Assembly: GCA_002336845.1 (NCBI GenBank)
Contig: DDEX01000056.1
Coordinates: 1-26,312 of the forward strand
Direction: 5' to 3'
Length of the DNA stretch: 26,312 nt
Source of the DNA: Rhodobacteraceae bacterium UBA1943
Lineage (GTDB): Bacteria > Pseudomonadota > Alphaproteobacteria > Rhodobacterales > Rhodobacteraceae
Below the pieces are notes generated by a model. The model did no database searches and was not told the DNA's origin. It saw only the letters and a program-made list of their open reading frames with translations. Both the position numbers and the translations under genes were made by a program. Below, in pieces: positions 7,658 to 16,063 of the stretch (the first letter of the stretch is position 1; the number at the start of each line of letters is the position of its first letter).

Positions 7658-9124
7658 CTATTGATACTGCGCCGCCAGCAGGCTGTCGCCAGCCGACACG
7701 GCCAGTGACCGGCAGGTGACGCGACCCAGGTCGGCAATCGCCGCGCCACCCTGACGGCAGGCGGTCAGGGCCTGTTCGGTGGTCATGCCGTAGGTCTGCT
7801 CGAAGTTGGCGGGCAGCGCGGATTCGGTGGACACGGCCGGAGCCGATGCCGTGGAAAGGCCGGGCAGCGCAAGCCCGCCCGCCGGGGCCGCCGGGGCTTG
7901 CGCGGCAGCAAGATAGGCCTTCCAGTCGCCCGTCATCTCCAATGAGGAATCGGCAAGGGCCAACAGCAGGGGCACATGGTCGTAATCCGGCGTGGTGATC
8001 AGCTTGGCACCGCCACCATCGAGCGCCTCGGCGGTCCATAGATACCAGGCATTGGCGCCCTGCCCCGATTGCGCCGTGCCAAGGCCAAGCGCGTCGCTGG
8101 CAGCCACCAGTTCGCCATAGCCAGCGCCACCGAAGGCGGCGACCAGGGCGGCAAATGCGCGGGCGTCGGGGGCGTTGCCCGCTGCCTGCGCAATGCCGTG
8201 GCAGATCGAGAAGCTGTCGCGCATCGCGGCCTTTTGCGGCTCGGCTGCACCGGGCACCAAGGCAGCAAGATCGGCCACCGCGGCCTCGGGCTCTTTGGTC
8301 AGGGCGCTGTCCAGCTTGGCGCGGTTCGCCACCAGCCAGTCGGCGCATTGCTTGCCTGAAACGGCCGGGTCAAAACCCTGAACGGCCTTGGACAGGGTGA
8401 CGGAGTTCTGCACCGCATAGCCGACGGCGGAACAATAGCTGTCCACCACCGTCTCTGCCGGCGAGGCCGCGCCCGGGCCCTTTGCCGGGGCGGTGACGGG
8501 GGCCTTGCACAGATCGTCGGGCACCGGCCCCTTTGTCACGGGCAACGGAACGGCCTCGGTCGCAGAGACCGTGGCTGTGGCAAGGGCGGGTTCGGGGGCG
8601 GCAGGGGCCAGATCATTGGTGCCCTGGCTGCCAAGGCTGGCGAGCAAGGTGGACATCTGCGCATTGCCAGAGGCGGTGCGGTTGCCCGCGAAAAGGCCGG
8701 TACTGCTGCCAGCCGTATCGCGGGAATAGGCCGACAAAAGTGCGGTGGTTTGCGCGCCCGTCAATTCTCCGGTCGCGGGCTCTCCGATATAGGTTTGATA
8801 CCGGCGAATGGCTGCGCGGGTGCCGGGGCCGAAGACGCCATCAGGGGTGCCTGCCTCAAAATTATAGTAGTTCAGGGCCACCTGAACCTGCGCATCGCCG
8901 CGTTTGGCGGTGCTGGCGGGCCTGCTGGAGCTTTTCTTGCTACGGCCGGAAGAGGAGGTTGCCTTCTTTTTCTGTTGATGCTTTTGCGCGGCGGCCCCGG
9001 CGATGGCACCCACACCAAGGCCCACGATGAACCCTGCGACGGCATCACTATCGGCCCGCGCCTCTGGTGCGGGGCCGACGGCAAGGGCAAGGCTGACCAA
9101 GGCGACGCTGGAATACTTGAACAT
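7658..9124 (-). CDS. Exported peptidoglycan-binding-domain protein
   Basis: This 488-aa protein probably acts in the periplasm or cell wall. Visible parts are a signal peptide (MFKYSSVALVSLALAVGPAPEARA, about 1-24), a glycine-zipper-like segment (AGFIVGLGVGAIAGAAA, about 29-45) and a basic Ser/Lys-rich stretch. A PG_binding_1-type helical repeat follows at about 76-130 (VALNYYNFEAGTPDGVFGPGTRAAIRRYQTYIG). The rest is a long Ala/Pro-rich region with several cysteines and no enzyme domain I recognise. ATG at 9124 is preferred over the in-frame ATG at 9142 because AAGGA lies 7 nt upstream and it starts directly at the signal peptide. It diverges from a secreted serine protease across 175 bp, so they may share regulation. 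The wall-binding role is inferred from the domain. Confidence 0.85.
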   Translation of the reverse strand: MFKYSSVALVSLALAVGPAPEARADSDAVAGFIVGLGVGAIAGAAAQKHQQKKKATSSSGRSKKSSSRPASTAKRGDAQVQVALNYYNFEAGTPDGVFGPGTRAAIRRYQTYIGEPATGELTGAQTTALLSAYSRDTAGSSTGLFAGNRTASGNAQMSTLLASLGSQGTNDLAPAAPEPALATATVSATEAVPLPVTKGPVPDDLCKAPVTAPAKGPGAASPAETVVDSYCSAVGYAVQNSVTLSKAVQGFDPAVSGKQCADWLVANRAKLDSALTKEPEAAVADLAALVPGAAEPQKAAMRDSFSICHGIAQAAGNAPDARAFAALVAAFGGAGYGELVAASDALGLGTAQSGQGANAWYLWTAEALDGGGAKLITTPDYDHVPLLLALADSSLEMTGDWKAYLAAAQAPAAPAGGLALPGLSTASAPAVSTESALPANFEQTYGMTTEQALTACRQGGAAIADLGRVTCRSLAVSAGDSLLAAQYQ

Positions 9125-9172
9125 TGCCGTATCCTTCTTCATCAAAATATGCGGTGGCCACCAGATTCGGGC

Positions 9173-9187
9173 GACCTGACAGGTCAG
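9173..9187. promoter_or_regulatory. Nested dyad in the divergent intergenic region (putative operator)
   Basis: GACCTG and CAGGTC form a perfect inverted repeat around one A (9173-9185). Overlapping it, CTGAC and GTCAG form a second dyad (9176-9187). A 10-bp palindrome GGTGGCCACC lies nearby at 9153-9162. The spacing between two divergent exported-protein genes suggests a regulator site, but no family is identifiable. I could not fix a convincing promoter for either gene in the 9125-9299 stretch. Confidence 0.35.
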
Positions 9188-9299
9188 AAGACCCAACTTG
9201 CGAAGTTAACGATTCGCGATCACGTTACAAACATATCATGACTGACGGATTGATTCATTGCGCTTCGAATCGCGGTTCTTCAAGGTGGGAATTCCTGAC

Positions 9300-10565
9300 G
9301 TGAAACGTCCTTTCCCAGGTAATCCGTTCGCGGCATTGCTGATTTCACTAAGCCTGGTGCTGGCCCCGCTGGCACAGGCCGACGAAGTGACGGCGCGGTC
9401 GCTTGCGAAGGAATTCGACGCGCAGGCCGCCACCGCGACCACCGCCCAAGGCAAAGCGGCGCAGAAAGCCGCCTATGAGGCGGTGCAGATTCTGGACCGG
9501 ATCCGGCGCGATTTTCCCACCTCGCTCGAGGCGCGCCTGTTGCAGACCAAGGGGCGGCTGCCAAACCGCACGACCGACCTTCAGGTCATCTACAAGCTGG
9601 CCGAGGAATGGACCAGCGCGACGCCGGATGCAAAGCCGGTGCTGCCCGCCGAACTGGCCATCGGACAGGGCGACGGCGCGACGGTGATCGGCGATACCGT
9701 GGAGCTGGAGGACGCGCCTGAGAGTGTCCTGACGGCGCCACCCCGCCCGACCGGCGACGCCGGTGTGCTTTTGCCCGGCGCATCGCCGCAACAGCCCACC
9801 GCTGCCCCCGAGGTGGACAAGACCGCCCATACCGCCCTTTCGGAAAGCGAATTGCACCGCCGGCTGCGGGCCTCATCCGTGCTGTTGTTCTTTGTGGGCA
9901 ACAAGAAGGACGGCGGGTTGCGGGCGTTTCATGTCGGATCGGGGTCGCTGATCGCGCCGGACATGGTGCTGACCAATGCCCATGTCGCCGAAGAGATGAA
10001 GGATTTCTCGGGCACCTGGCTGGTGATCAACGAGACCATCGGCATCCGTCAGGCCAAGGTGGTGTCGATCGCGCGGCGTGACACGCCGTTCAAGATCGAC
10101 GCGGCGCTGATGCAGTTGCAGGGCTTTCGCGCGGCAGAGTTCCTGCCGCTGAACATCTCGCCCCGGCTGGATGAGCGGATCCTGATCGCCGGTTATCCCG
10201 GCGATGCGACCCTGCTGGACCAGCGCTATGTCACCTTGCAGGGGTTGCTGGAGCAGGGCCAGATTCCGCAGAAGACGCAGTTGCCCACGGCACTGTTGAA
10301 CGAGGGGCGGATCAACAATTTCATCGACTACTCGGGCAACAATTCGACCGAGCTGCAATATACGATGGTAACGGCGCCGGGGAATTCCGGCTCTCCCATC
10401 GTCAATATCTGCGGTGAGATCGTTGGCCTGCATTACAGCGGCGGTGCGCGCGGGGCCGAGGTGAAGTTCAACGGCGCAGTTCACGCCCGCGATGTGCTGC
10501 AATACCTGCAATCGGTCGGGGTAGCGGTGCAGGCCACCGAAGGGGTCTGCACCGAACGCAACTAG
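9300..10565 (+). CDS. Exported trypsin-like serine protease
   Basis: This is a chymotrypsin-fold protease, probably periplasmic. From the chosen GTG the protein of 421 aa has a signal peptide (MKRPFPGNPFAALLISLSLVLAPLAQA, about 1-27), an alpha-helical N-terminal region of about 100 residues and a Pro-rich linker. The protease domain runs from about 180. The triad is visible: His228 in LTNAHVAEE, Asp267 in FKIDAALMQL and Ser363 in APGNSGSPIVN. No PDZ domain follows, so it is not a DegP-type HtrA. The frame extends to a TTG at 9258, but GTG 9300 has GGGA 9 nt upstream and gives a normal signal peptide. The gene converges on cysE and both stop codons lie in one CTAG at 10562-10565. The substrate is unknown. 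Confidence 0.88.
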   Translation: MKRPFPGNPFAALLISLSLVLAPLAQADEVTARSLAKEFDAQAATATTAQGKAAQKAAYEAVQILDRIRRDFPTSLEARLLQTKGRLPNRTTDLQVIYKLAEEWTSATPDAKPVLPAELAIGQGDGATVIGDTVELEDAPESVLTAPPRPTGDAGVLLPGASPQQPTAAPEVDKTAHTALSESELHRRLRASSVLLFFVGNKKDGGLRAFHVGSGSLIAPDMVLTNAHVAEEMKDFSGTWLVINETIGIRQAKVVSIARRDTPFKIDAALMQLQGFRAAEFLPLNISPRLDERILIAGYPGDATLLDQRYVTLQGLLEQGQIPQKTQLPTALLNEGRINNFIDYSGNNSTELQYTMVTAPGNSGSPIVNICGEIVGLHYSGGARGAEVKFNGAVHARDVLQYLQSVGVAVQATEGVCTERN

Positions 10566-11362
10566 CGGATCAGCTGATCCATGTTGACGGCCGGTTGCGG
10601 GCATCCGGCCTCGCCCACCACGCGGGCGGGCACGCCGGCGACGGTGGTGCAGGCCGGCACATCCTGCAATACCACCGAACCGGCGGCGATGCGGCTGCAA
10701 TGGCCGACGTGGATGTTGCCCAGAACCTTGGCCCCTGCCCCGATCAGCACGCCATCGCCGATCTTGGGATGACGGTCGCCGTCCTCTTTGCCGGTGCCGC
10801 CCAGCGTGACCGAATGCAGCATCGACACATTGTCGCCCACCACGGCGGTTTCCCCGATCACGATGGAATGGGCATGGTCGATCATGATGCCGCGCCCGAC
10901 GCGGGCTGCGGGGTGGATATCGACGCCAAAGGCTTCGGAGACGCGCATCTGCACGAAATAGGCCATCTCGTGCCGGCCCTGCTGCCACAGCCAATGGGCG
11001 ACGCGATAGGCCTGCACCGCCTGATAGCCTTTGAAGAACAGGATCGGCTGGATATAGGTCTGGCAGGCGGGGTCGCGGTCGAACACGGCCATCAGGTCGG
11101 CGCGGGCGGCCTGGCCCAGTTCGGGGTCGGTCGCATAGGCCTCATCCGCCATTTCGCGCAAAAGCTGCTCGCTCATCTCGCCAGAGGCGAGTTTCAGCGA
11201 AAAGCGATAGGCCAGGGCGCGTTCCATGGTGGGGTGGTGCAGCAGGCTGGAATGGGCAAGAGCGCCCAAAAGCGGCTCGGTCCGCACCATTTCATAGGCT
11301 TCGTCGCAGACACGCGACCAGACGGGATCAACCGTGGAAAGAAGCGGCTTGAGTTCGGCCAT
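10562..11362 (-). CDS. cysE: Serine O-acetyltransferase
   Basis: CysE acetylates L-serine with acetyl-CoA, the first step of cysteine synthesis. The 266-aa protein has the helical N-terminal domain (about 1-140) and then the left-handed beta-helix of hexapeptide repeats. Signatures are IDHAHSIVIGETAVVGDNVSMLHSVTLGGTG with the catalytic Asp-His pair, HPKIGDGVLIGAGAKVLGNIHVGHCSRIAAGSVV, and VAGVPARVVG. The C-terminus ends NMDQLIR, with no terminal isoleucine of the kind E. coli CysE uses to bind CysK. ATG at 11362 is chosen because GGAGG lies 8 nt upstream; ATG 11368 would leave only 2 nt. It lies downstream of the GTA cluster in the same direction, with no terminator in the 66-bp gap, so read-through is possible. 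I recall cysE also flanking the R. capsulatus GTA. Confidence 0.95.
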   Translation of the reverse strand: MAELKPLLSTVDPVWSRVCDEAYEMVRTEPLLGALAHSSLLHHPTMERALAYRFSLKLASGEMSEQLLREMADEAYATDPELGQAARADLMAVFDRDPACQTYIQPILFFKGYQAVQAYRVAHWLWQQGRHEMAYFVQMRVSEAFGVDIHPAARVGRGIMIDHAHSIVIGETAVVGDNVSMLHSVTLGGTGKEDGDRHPKIGDGVLIGAGAKVLGNIHVGHCSRIAAGSVVLQDVPACTTVAGVPARVVGEAGCPQPAVNMDQLIR

Positions 11363-11428
11363 GGTCATCGCCTCCGGGCAGTTTGGCCCCTAACATATGC
11401 CTGTCGTGGCCTTCTGACCAGAGGGGGC

Positions 11429-11716
11429 CTAAAGGTCGCGTTGCCGGAAGGCGGCAAGGCGGGCGGCGGCCACCGACAAAGAGGCGAAATCGCAGATATC
11501 GCGGTCTGGCCGCGGGGTGACGGGTTCGGCAAGCGCCCGGGCCATCAGGCTGCCATCGCCCCAATGCAGGTGGGGGTGGCCAAAACGCGTCATGTAACGG
11601 TGGGCAGCATGGGCCTGATAGATCAGGCGATCCATCACAATGCCGCGCAGATGCGGCGGCTGGGCCGAAATCACCCGAGCCGCCGCCAGCAGATCTCCGA
11701 TCAGCGCCCGCCGCAT
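11429..11716 (-). CDS. Small conserved GTA-flanking protein (DUF7742-like)
   Basis: The 95-aa protein begins MRRALIGDLLAAARVI and contains RLIYQAHAAHRYMTRFGHPHLHWGDGSLMARAL. I associate this Arg-rich, WGDGSLM-containing pattern with a small family (DUF7742, from memory) often placed directly after the GTA tail-tip gene in Rhodobacteraceae. Its start lies only 6 nt after the g15 stop and it has no clear ribosome site, so it is probably translated by coupling to g15. It has no signal peptide or membrane segment. Its function is unknown. The gene is convincing from its position and spacing; the family name is less certain. Confidence 0.7.
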   Translation of the reverse strand: MRRALIGDLLAAARVISAQPPHLRGIVMDRLIYQAHAAHRYMTRFGHPHLHWGDGSLMARALAEPVTPRPDRDICDFASLSVAAARLAAFRQRDL

Positions 11717-11722
11717 CAAAGA

Positions 11723-14700
11723 TCAGAAGACAAAGGATGTCTGGGCCGCCGGCCCCGGCCCGAAGCGTTGCGAAAGCTGCATCACCTCGACCGTAACCGC
11801 GCCGGGCGTGACGCCGTCCAGCACCTGGGCGGCGGCGGTCCATTGCCACAGGGGTGCGGCAAGCGTCTCTTCGTGCAAGGTGTTTGCGCCCTGACGCAGC
11901 CGCAACAGATAGGTTTCGCTTTCCTCGCCCAGAGGCACCTCGACCGATTGCCAGCTATCGCCGTCGATCCGTGTGCGCCGGGTCCAGGTGAAGGCCCAGT
12001 CCGCTCCCGCCTTGACCGCGCGCAGATGCGCGGGGCGATAGGGGCGTAAACCGATGCCGTCGAAAGCGTCGGACCGGCTGACCACATTGGCCGCGTCATA
12101 GCCCGCCGCCGCGCGCCCTATCCGGTAATTGCGGATCAGGCCGCGCGCCGCAAGCGGCAGGTCGATCTGGCGCAGCGCCGGGGTGATCAACACAACATGG
12201 CTGCCCGCAGGCCAGAGGACGGGCATGATGCCATCGGTCCCCGCCTGACCGCGCAGCCGCAAGGACAGCTCGTAGGTGAAAGGTGCGACAAGCGTGGCCG
12301 TGGCAAACTGGAACAGCTCCCAATTGGCGGGGCTGCCATCGCCTATTGCGGCCAGATTGGCACCCGACAACACGCTGTCCAACTGGGCTGACGACACCTC
12401 GCCCGCATCGAACCGCACCCGCACCGCCGGGCCGCGATCCCATCGCCCGATGGGCGCGCGGGCCAACGCGGTCTGGGTAAGGCCCACCACCATCGGCGCC
12501 TCGACCGTGCCGATTTCAGAAAAACCGTCCTGACTGGCCGAAGACCACGCCGCGACAGTGCCGGGCCAGGGGCTGGAGGCCGCCCCCAGATAGGGCGCGT
12601 GTTCAATCTCGGTGCCGGTGATCAGCGGCAGGTCGAGAAACAGCGGATAGACCGGCCCCGGCGCGACATAGGGGGTCCAGAGGACCGGCTGCACCTCTGC
12701 CGCCGCCGTGCCCTGACGGTATATGCCGGGATCGGTGCGAACCGCCTCGATCAGGCGCATCTCGGCCTGCTCTACCCGGTCCACCCGCCACCGCTGGCCT
12801 GCAACGGACAGCGTGTCACCCGCCCCGACCGCCGATGCCGAAGGTGGCAGCGCAAGGCGCACGGTATCGCGGGCAAGTCTGGCCTCGGCCAGCCAGCGTT
12901 CGGCGATGGTGACCGCCTCGGCACGGGTCAGCGACATCGCCAGTTCGCTGTCGCTGACCCGTTCGGCCCCCGGCACCGGCAGGGCGGCTTCGGCCACGCG
13001 AATTGCGAAATCGCTTTCGGCTTCGACAAAGCTCAACCGCACGCGGTCGATGGCCTCGCCTTCGGCGGCCCGGCTCAGTTCCAGCGGTCCGTCGATGTCG
13101 GATGACCGGGCCAGACGGGCCTCATCGACCACATGGGCTGCCAGCGCGTTGCGTGGGGCAAAGCGCAGGTTGCCCTCGCGTTCGCTGGCTTCGATGCCAT
13201 GCGCCAGCAGCAGCGGCTGTATGGCAGAGCGGGCCGAGACACTTTCGGCCAGACCATAGCCACGCACGATCCCGTCACCCATGCCCGTTTCGGTATCGGT
13301 AAGGCCAGCCGTTTCGCAGATCTCGCCCAGAACGGCCGCAAGGGGTTGTCCGGCAGAGCGCCCGTTCAGCCAATGCCCGCCGTCATAATTCACCGCATCT
13401 CCCCACAGCGCGCCATGGGCAGGAAAGGCGGGCCAGGGTCGCGCGTCCCATGCCCAGACATGGCTGCGTGCGAAATCGACCATCGCCGCGCCATAAACCG
13501 GCGAAACCGGGTTCTTCGCCGGATCTGTCCAATGTCGGTGCATGGCTTGCAGGTAGGCCAGTTGCATCAGGTCATCGCGCTGGCCGTTGGAATAGCGCGG
13601 CAGGCCGGATTCCGAGGATTTCGGGTCCAGAAAGCGGTTGGGCTGATTGGCGCCCTTGTCGATGGCTGCGCAGCCATATTCGACAAAGCGGATTGGTTTG
13701 GAACAGGGCTGCCAGCCAGTCGCCGCCACCTGCCGCACCCCGCCAATCCGGTCATGGTGGGCGTTGGACCACCAGCCGACAAGATCCTTGTAGCGATAGA
13801 CCCAAGGCTCGCCATAGGCGCCATCCTCGACCGGCAGGCGGCGCTGGGCCTCAATGCCGTTGGCGTCATCGTAATACCAGTCAAAACCTTCGCCACCCGC
13901 GATGTTTTCCGCCAGATAGTCAGGGTTGCGCACGCTGCCCCAAGAGGCATCCAGATGGTCTTCGCCATCGCGCCAATCGGCCAGCGGCATGTAATTGTCG
14001 ATGCCGACAAAATCGATGTTGGCATCGGCCCACAACGGATCAAGGTGAAAACGGTGATCGCTGCCCGACCGGTGGCCGAAGTACTCGGTCCAGTCGGCGG
14101 CATAGCTGATCTTGACCGACGGCCCAAGAATCGCGCGCACCTGCGCCGCAAGCGCCTGTAGCGCGGCAACCGCCGGATAGCTGCCCCCCGCCCCCCGGAT
14201 CTGGGTCAGCCCACGCATCTCGGACCCGATACAGAATGCCTCAACCCCGCCCGCGATTGCACACAGTTTTGCGTAATGCAGGATGAAACGGCGATAACGC
14301 CATTCTGCCGGGCCGGAATAGGTAACAGCCTCGCCGTTCTGACCAAAATGGCTGGCACTGGCCGTGCCGAAAAAGCTGTCAACCTGGGCCTGTGCCGCAG
14401 CCGTCCCATCGGGCGAACCGGGCTGACCTGCCGCCTTGTTGGTGGTAATGCGCCCGCGCCAGGGCAAAACCGGCTGGTCGGCGGCATCGGACCACGGGTC
14501 CGTCAGCCCATTGCCCGCCAATTGCTCCATCAGCATGAAGGGATACAGCGTCACGCCCTGCCCCTTGGCCCTCAGCGCCCGGATCGCCTCGATCACCGCT
14601 GCATCGGCGGGTGTTCCGCCATAAATCGACCGTTCATCTTGCTGTGCCAGCACCTCGGCACCCGTGCGGGCAAGACCGCTGACCCGCCACGGCATTCCGC

Positions 14701-15625
14701 TGCCGTCGGTATCCTTTTGCTCGACCTTGGGTTTGATCAGCGTCTGGCCACAGCGCAGATCGTTGCCGAACCAGCTTACCACCAGCGCCGTCGCGCCACA
14801 TCCCGGCAGTTCTTCGGTCAGTTGGCGCAAGGAGACGGTGAAGTCTGTCTCTTCGGTGATGCTGTGCACATTGGCCGCGCGCGTCACACCCGGACCGGCA
14901 TTGTAATGCACCGGCGTGGTCGCCAGGGCATATTCGCCGGTTCCAGGGATCAGGCACACGCCGGGCACAATGTTCTGCATTGGCGGATGCCGCACCGCCG
15001 CCGCGCCTTGCGCCGCACGGACCACCTCGAACGAGAATTGCGGCACGCGGCCCCCAAAGGCCGATAGATCGAGATCGTCGATCACCACATAGGCGATGCC
15101 GCGATAGGCAGGGGCGTTGCCAGCGCCTTCGATGGCCTCGATCCTGGCATCCGGCGCCTGATCCTCGGTGCCGCGATGCAGGCGCAGGTTCAGCGTGGCG
15201 GGCGAGATTTCATTGCCATCGGCCCAAATGCGGCCAATCCGGCGAATTTCGCCTTCGCACAAGGCAATCGCCAGGCTGACGCTGTAGGAATAGCTTTTGG
15301 TCTTGGGTTGCGGCGCACCCTTGCCGCCACCCGAGGTCGTTACATTCTCCTGAAAGCGCGAGGCCCAGATCACCTGCCCGGCCAGTCTCACCCTGCCCCA
15401 GATGCGCGGAATGGCCGCCCCTTCCGAGGCGCCCATCAGACGGAATCGCTCGATCCGTCCGGTTTCGATGGTTTCCGATCCGGCACCCAGAATGCGCTGG
15501 TCGATCACGCGGCCAACGGTTGCCCCGATGGCCCGCCCGATTACCAGACCCGACAGGCCAAGGACCGATCCGCCAAAGCCGGAACCAAGGGCCGCACCCG
15601 CCGCCGACAGAAGAATGGTTGCCAT
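11723..15625 (-). CDS. orfg15: GTA tail-tip (megatron-type) protein gp15 with TIM-barrel domain
   Basis: At 1300 aa this is the largest GTA protein. It forms the distal tail fibre/tip that contacts the recipient cell. It begins with a Gly/Ala-rich hydrophobic segment (about 5-38), then a conserved head (FRLMGASEGAAIPRIWGRVRLAGQVIWASRF, about 61-91). A glycosidase-like TIM-barrel region spans about 270-720, with FCIGSEMRGL (Glu469) and IDFVGIDNYMPLADWRDGEDHLD (about 537-559). A phage-tail domain and a beta-rich C-terminal half follow. Whether the barrel is catalytic cannot be judged here, although an acidic residue sits at the expected strand end. ATG at 15625 follows the g14 stop by 3 nt. The frame is open over 3.9 kb, strong evidence that selection maintains it. 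Identity follows from size, domains and gene order. Confidence 0.95.
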   Translation of the reverse strand: MATILLSAAGAALGSGFGGSVLGLSGLVIGRAIGATVGRVIDQRILGAGSETIETGRIERFRLMGASEGAAIPRIWGRVRLAGQVIWASRFQENVTTSGGGKGAPQPKTKSYSYSVSLAIALCEGEIRRIGRIWADGNEISPATLNLRLHRGTEDQAPDARIEAIEGAGNAPAYRGIAYVVIDDLDLSAFGGRVPQFSFEVVRAAQGAAAVRHPPMQNIVPGVCLIPGTGEYALATTPVHYNAGPGVTRAANVHSITEETDFTVSLRQLTEELPGCGATALVVSWFGNDLRCGQTLIKPKVEQKDTDGSGMPWRVSGLARTGAEVLAQQDERSIYGGTPADAAVIEAIRALRAKGQGVTLYPFMLMEQLAGNGLTDPWSDAADQPVLPWRGRITTNKAAGQPGSPDGTAAAQAQVDSFFGTASASHFGQNGEAVTYSGPAEWRYRRFILHYAKLCAIAGGVEAFCIGSEMRGLTQIRGAGGSYPAVAALQALAAQVRAILGPSVKISYAADWTEYFGHRSGSDHRFHLDPLWADANIDFVGIDNYMPLADWRDGEDHLDASWGSVRNPDYLAENIAGGEGFDWYYDDANGIEAQRRLPVEDGAYGEPWVYRYKDLVGWWSNAHHDRIGGVRQVAATGWQPCSKPIRFVEYGCAAIDKGANQPNRFLDPKSSESGLPRYSNGQRDDLMQLAYLQAMHRHWTDPAKNPVSPVYGAAMVDFARSHVWAWDARPWPAFPAHGALWGDAVNYDGGHWLNGRSAGQPLAAVLGEICETAGLTDTETGMGDGIVRGYGLAESVSARSAIQPLLLAHGIEASEREGNLRFAPRNALAAHVVDEARLARSSDIDGPLELSRAAEGEAIDRVRLSFVEAESDFAIRVAEAALPVPGAERVSDSELAMSLTRAEAVTIAERWLAEARLARDTVRLALPPSASAVGAGDTLSVAGQRWRVDRVEQAEMRLIEAVRTDPGIYRQGTAAAEVQPVLWTPYVAPGPVYPLFLDLPLITGTEIEHAPYLGAASSPWPGTVAAWSSASQDGFSEIGTVEAPMVVGLTQTALARAPIGRWDRGPAVRVRFDAGEVSSAQLDSVLSGANLAAIGDGSPANWELFQFATATLVAPFTYELSLRLRGQAGTDGIMPVLWPAGSHVVLITPALRQIDLPLAARGLIRNYRIGRAAAGYDAANVVSRSDAFDGIGLRPYRPAHLRAVKAGADWAFTWTRRTRIDGDSWQSVEVPLGEESETYLLRLRQGANTLHEETLAAPLWQWTAAAQVLDGVTPGAVTVEVMQLSQRFGPGPAAQTSFVF

Positions 15626-15628
15626 CTC

Positions 15629-16063
15629 TCAGGCCCTTTCAGGAAAGCGAAAACGCGCCGCAAGCCGCCGCGCCCAGGGTTCGGATAAGGCGGTTTCCAC
15701 CACCGCATGGCCGGAATAGGCATGGATGAACCGCGCCGCCGGGCCGGGATCGGTGGCAAGGCCCAGATGCTTGGCGACGGCGCCCTCGCGCATCCGAAAC
15801 AGCAGCACATCGCCCGGCTGCGCCACCTCTGCCGGACCCAGCCAGCGCATCGCGGCCTGCATCAGCTCTTCGCGTCCACCGGCCTCTGACCAGTCGGCGG
15901 TATAGGGCGGAACCGCTTCGGGCAGTTGCCCCAATGTCTCGCGCCAGACGCCCAGGATCAGGCCCAGACAATCCGTGCCCGCCCCCTTGCAGGACGCCTG
16001 ATGGCGATATGGCGTGCCCAGCCAGCCCCGCGCGGCCGCAACGATCTGCTCTTGCCGCGTCAT
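15629..16063 (-). CDS. orfg14: GTA NlpC/P60 family cell-wall peptidase gp14
   Basis: This 144-aa protein is a tail-associated cysteine peptidase expected to open peptidoglycan cross-links during DNA entry. The NlpC/P60 catalytic cysteine is Cys32 in GAGTDCLGLILGVW. His99 in GAVAKHLGLA and His114 in RFIHAYSG are the expected partners. AQPGDVLLFRM is the usual strand before the histidine. ATG at 16063 overlaps the g13 stop as ATGA, which decides the start and implies translational coupling; the longer frame to 16261 is an artefact inside g13. There is no signal peptide, as expected for a particle component. Confidence 0.95.
   Translation of the reverse strand: MTRQEQIVAAARGWLGTPYRHQASCKGAGTDCLGLILGVWRETLGQLPEAVPPYTADWSEAGGREELMQAAMRWLGPAEVAQPGDVLLFRMREGAVAKHLGLATDPGPAARFIHAYSGHAVVETALSEPWARRLAARFRFPERA

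Noticed and set aside
10595..12049. 484-aa plus-strand frame over cysE and the end of g15
   Set aside because: It crosses two real minus-strand genes and an intergenic gap, and has no recognisable domain.
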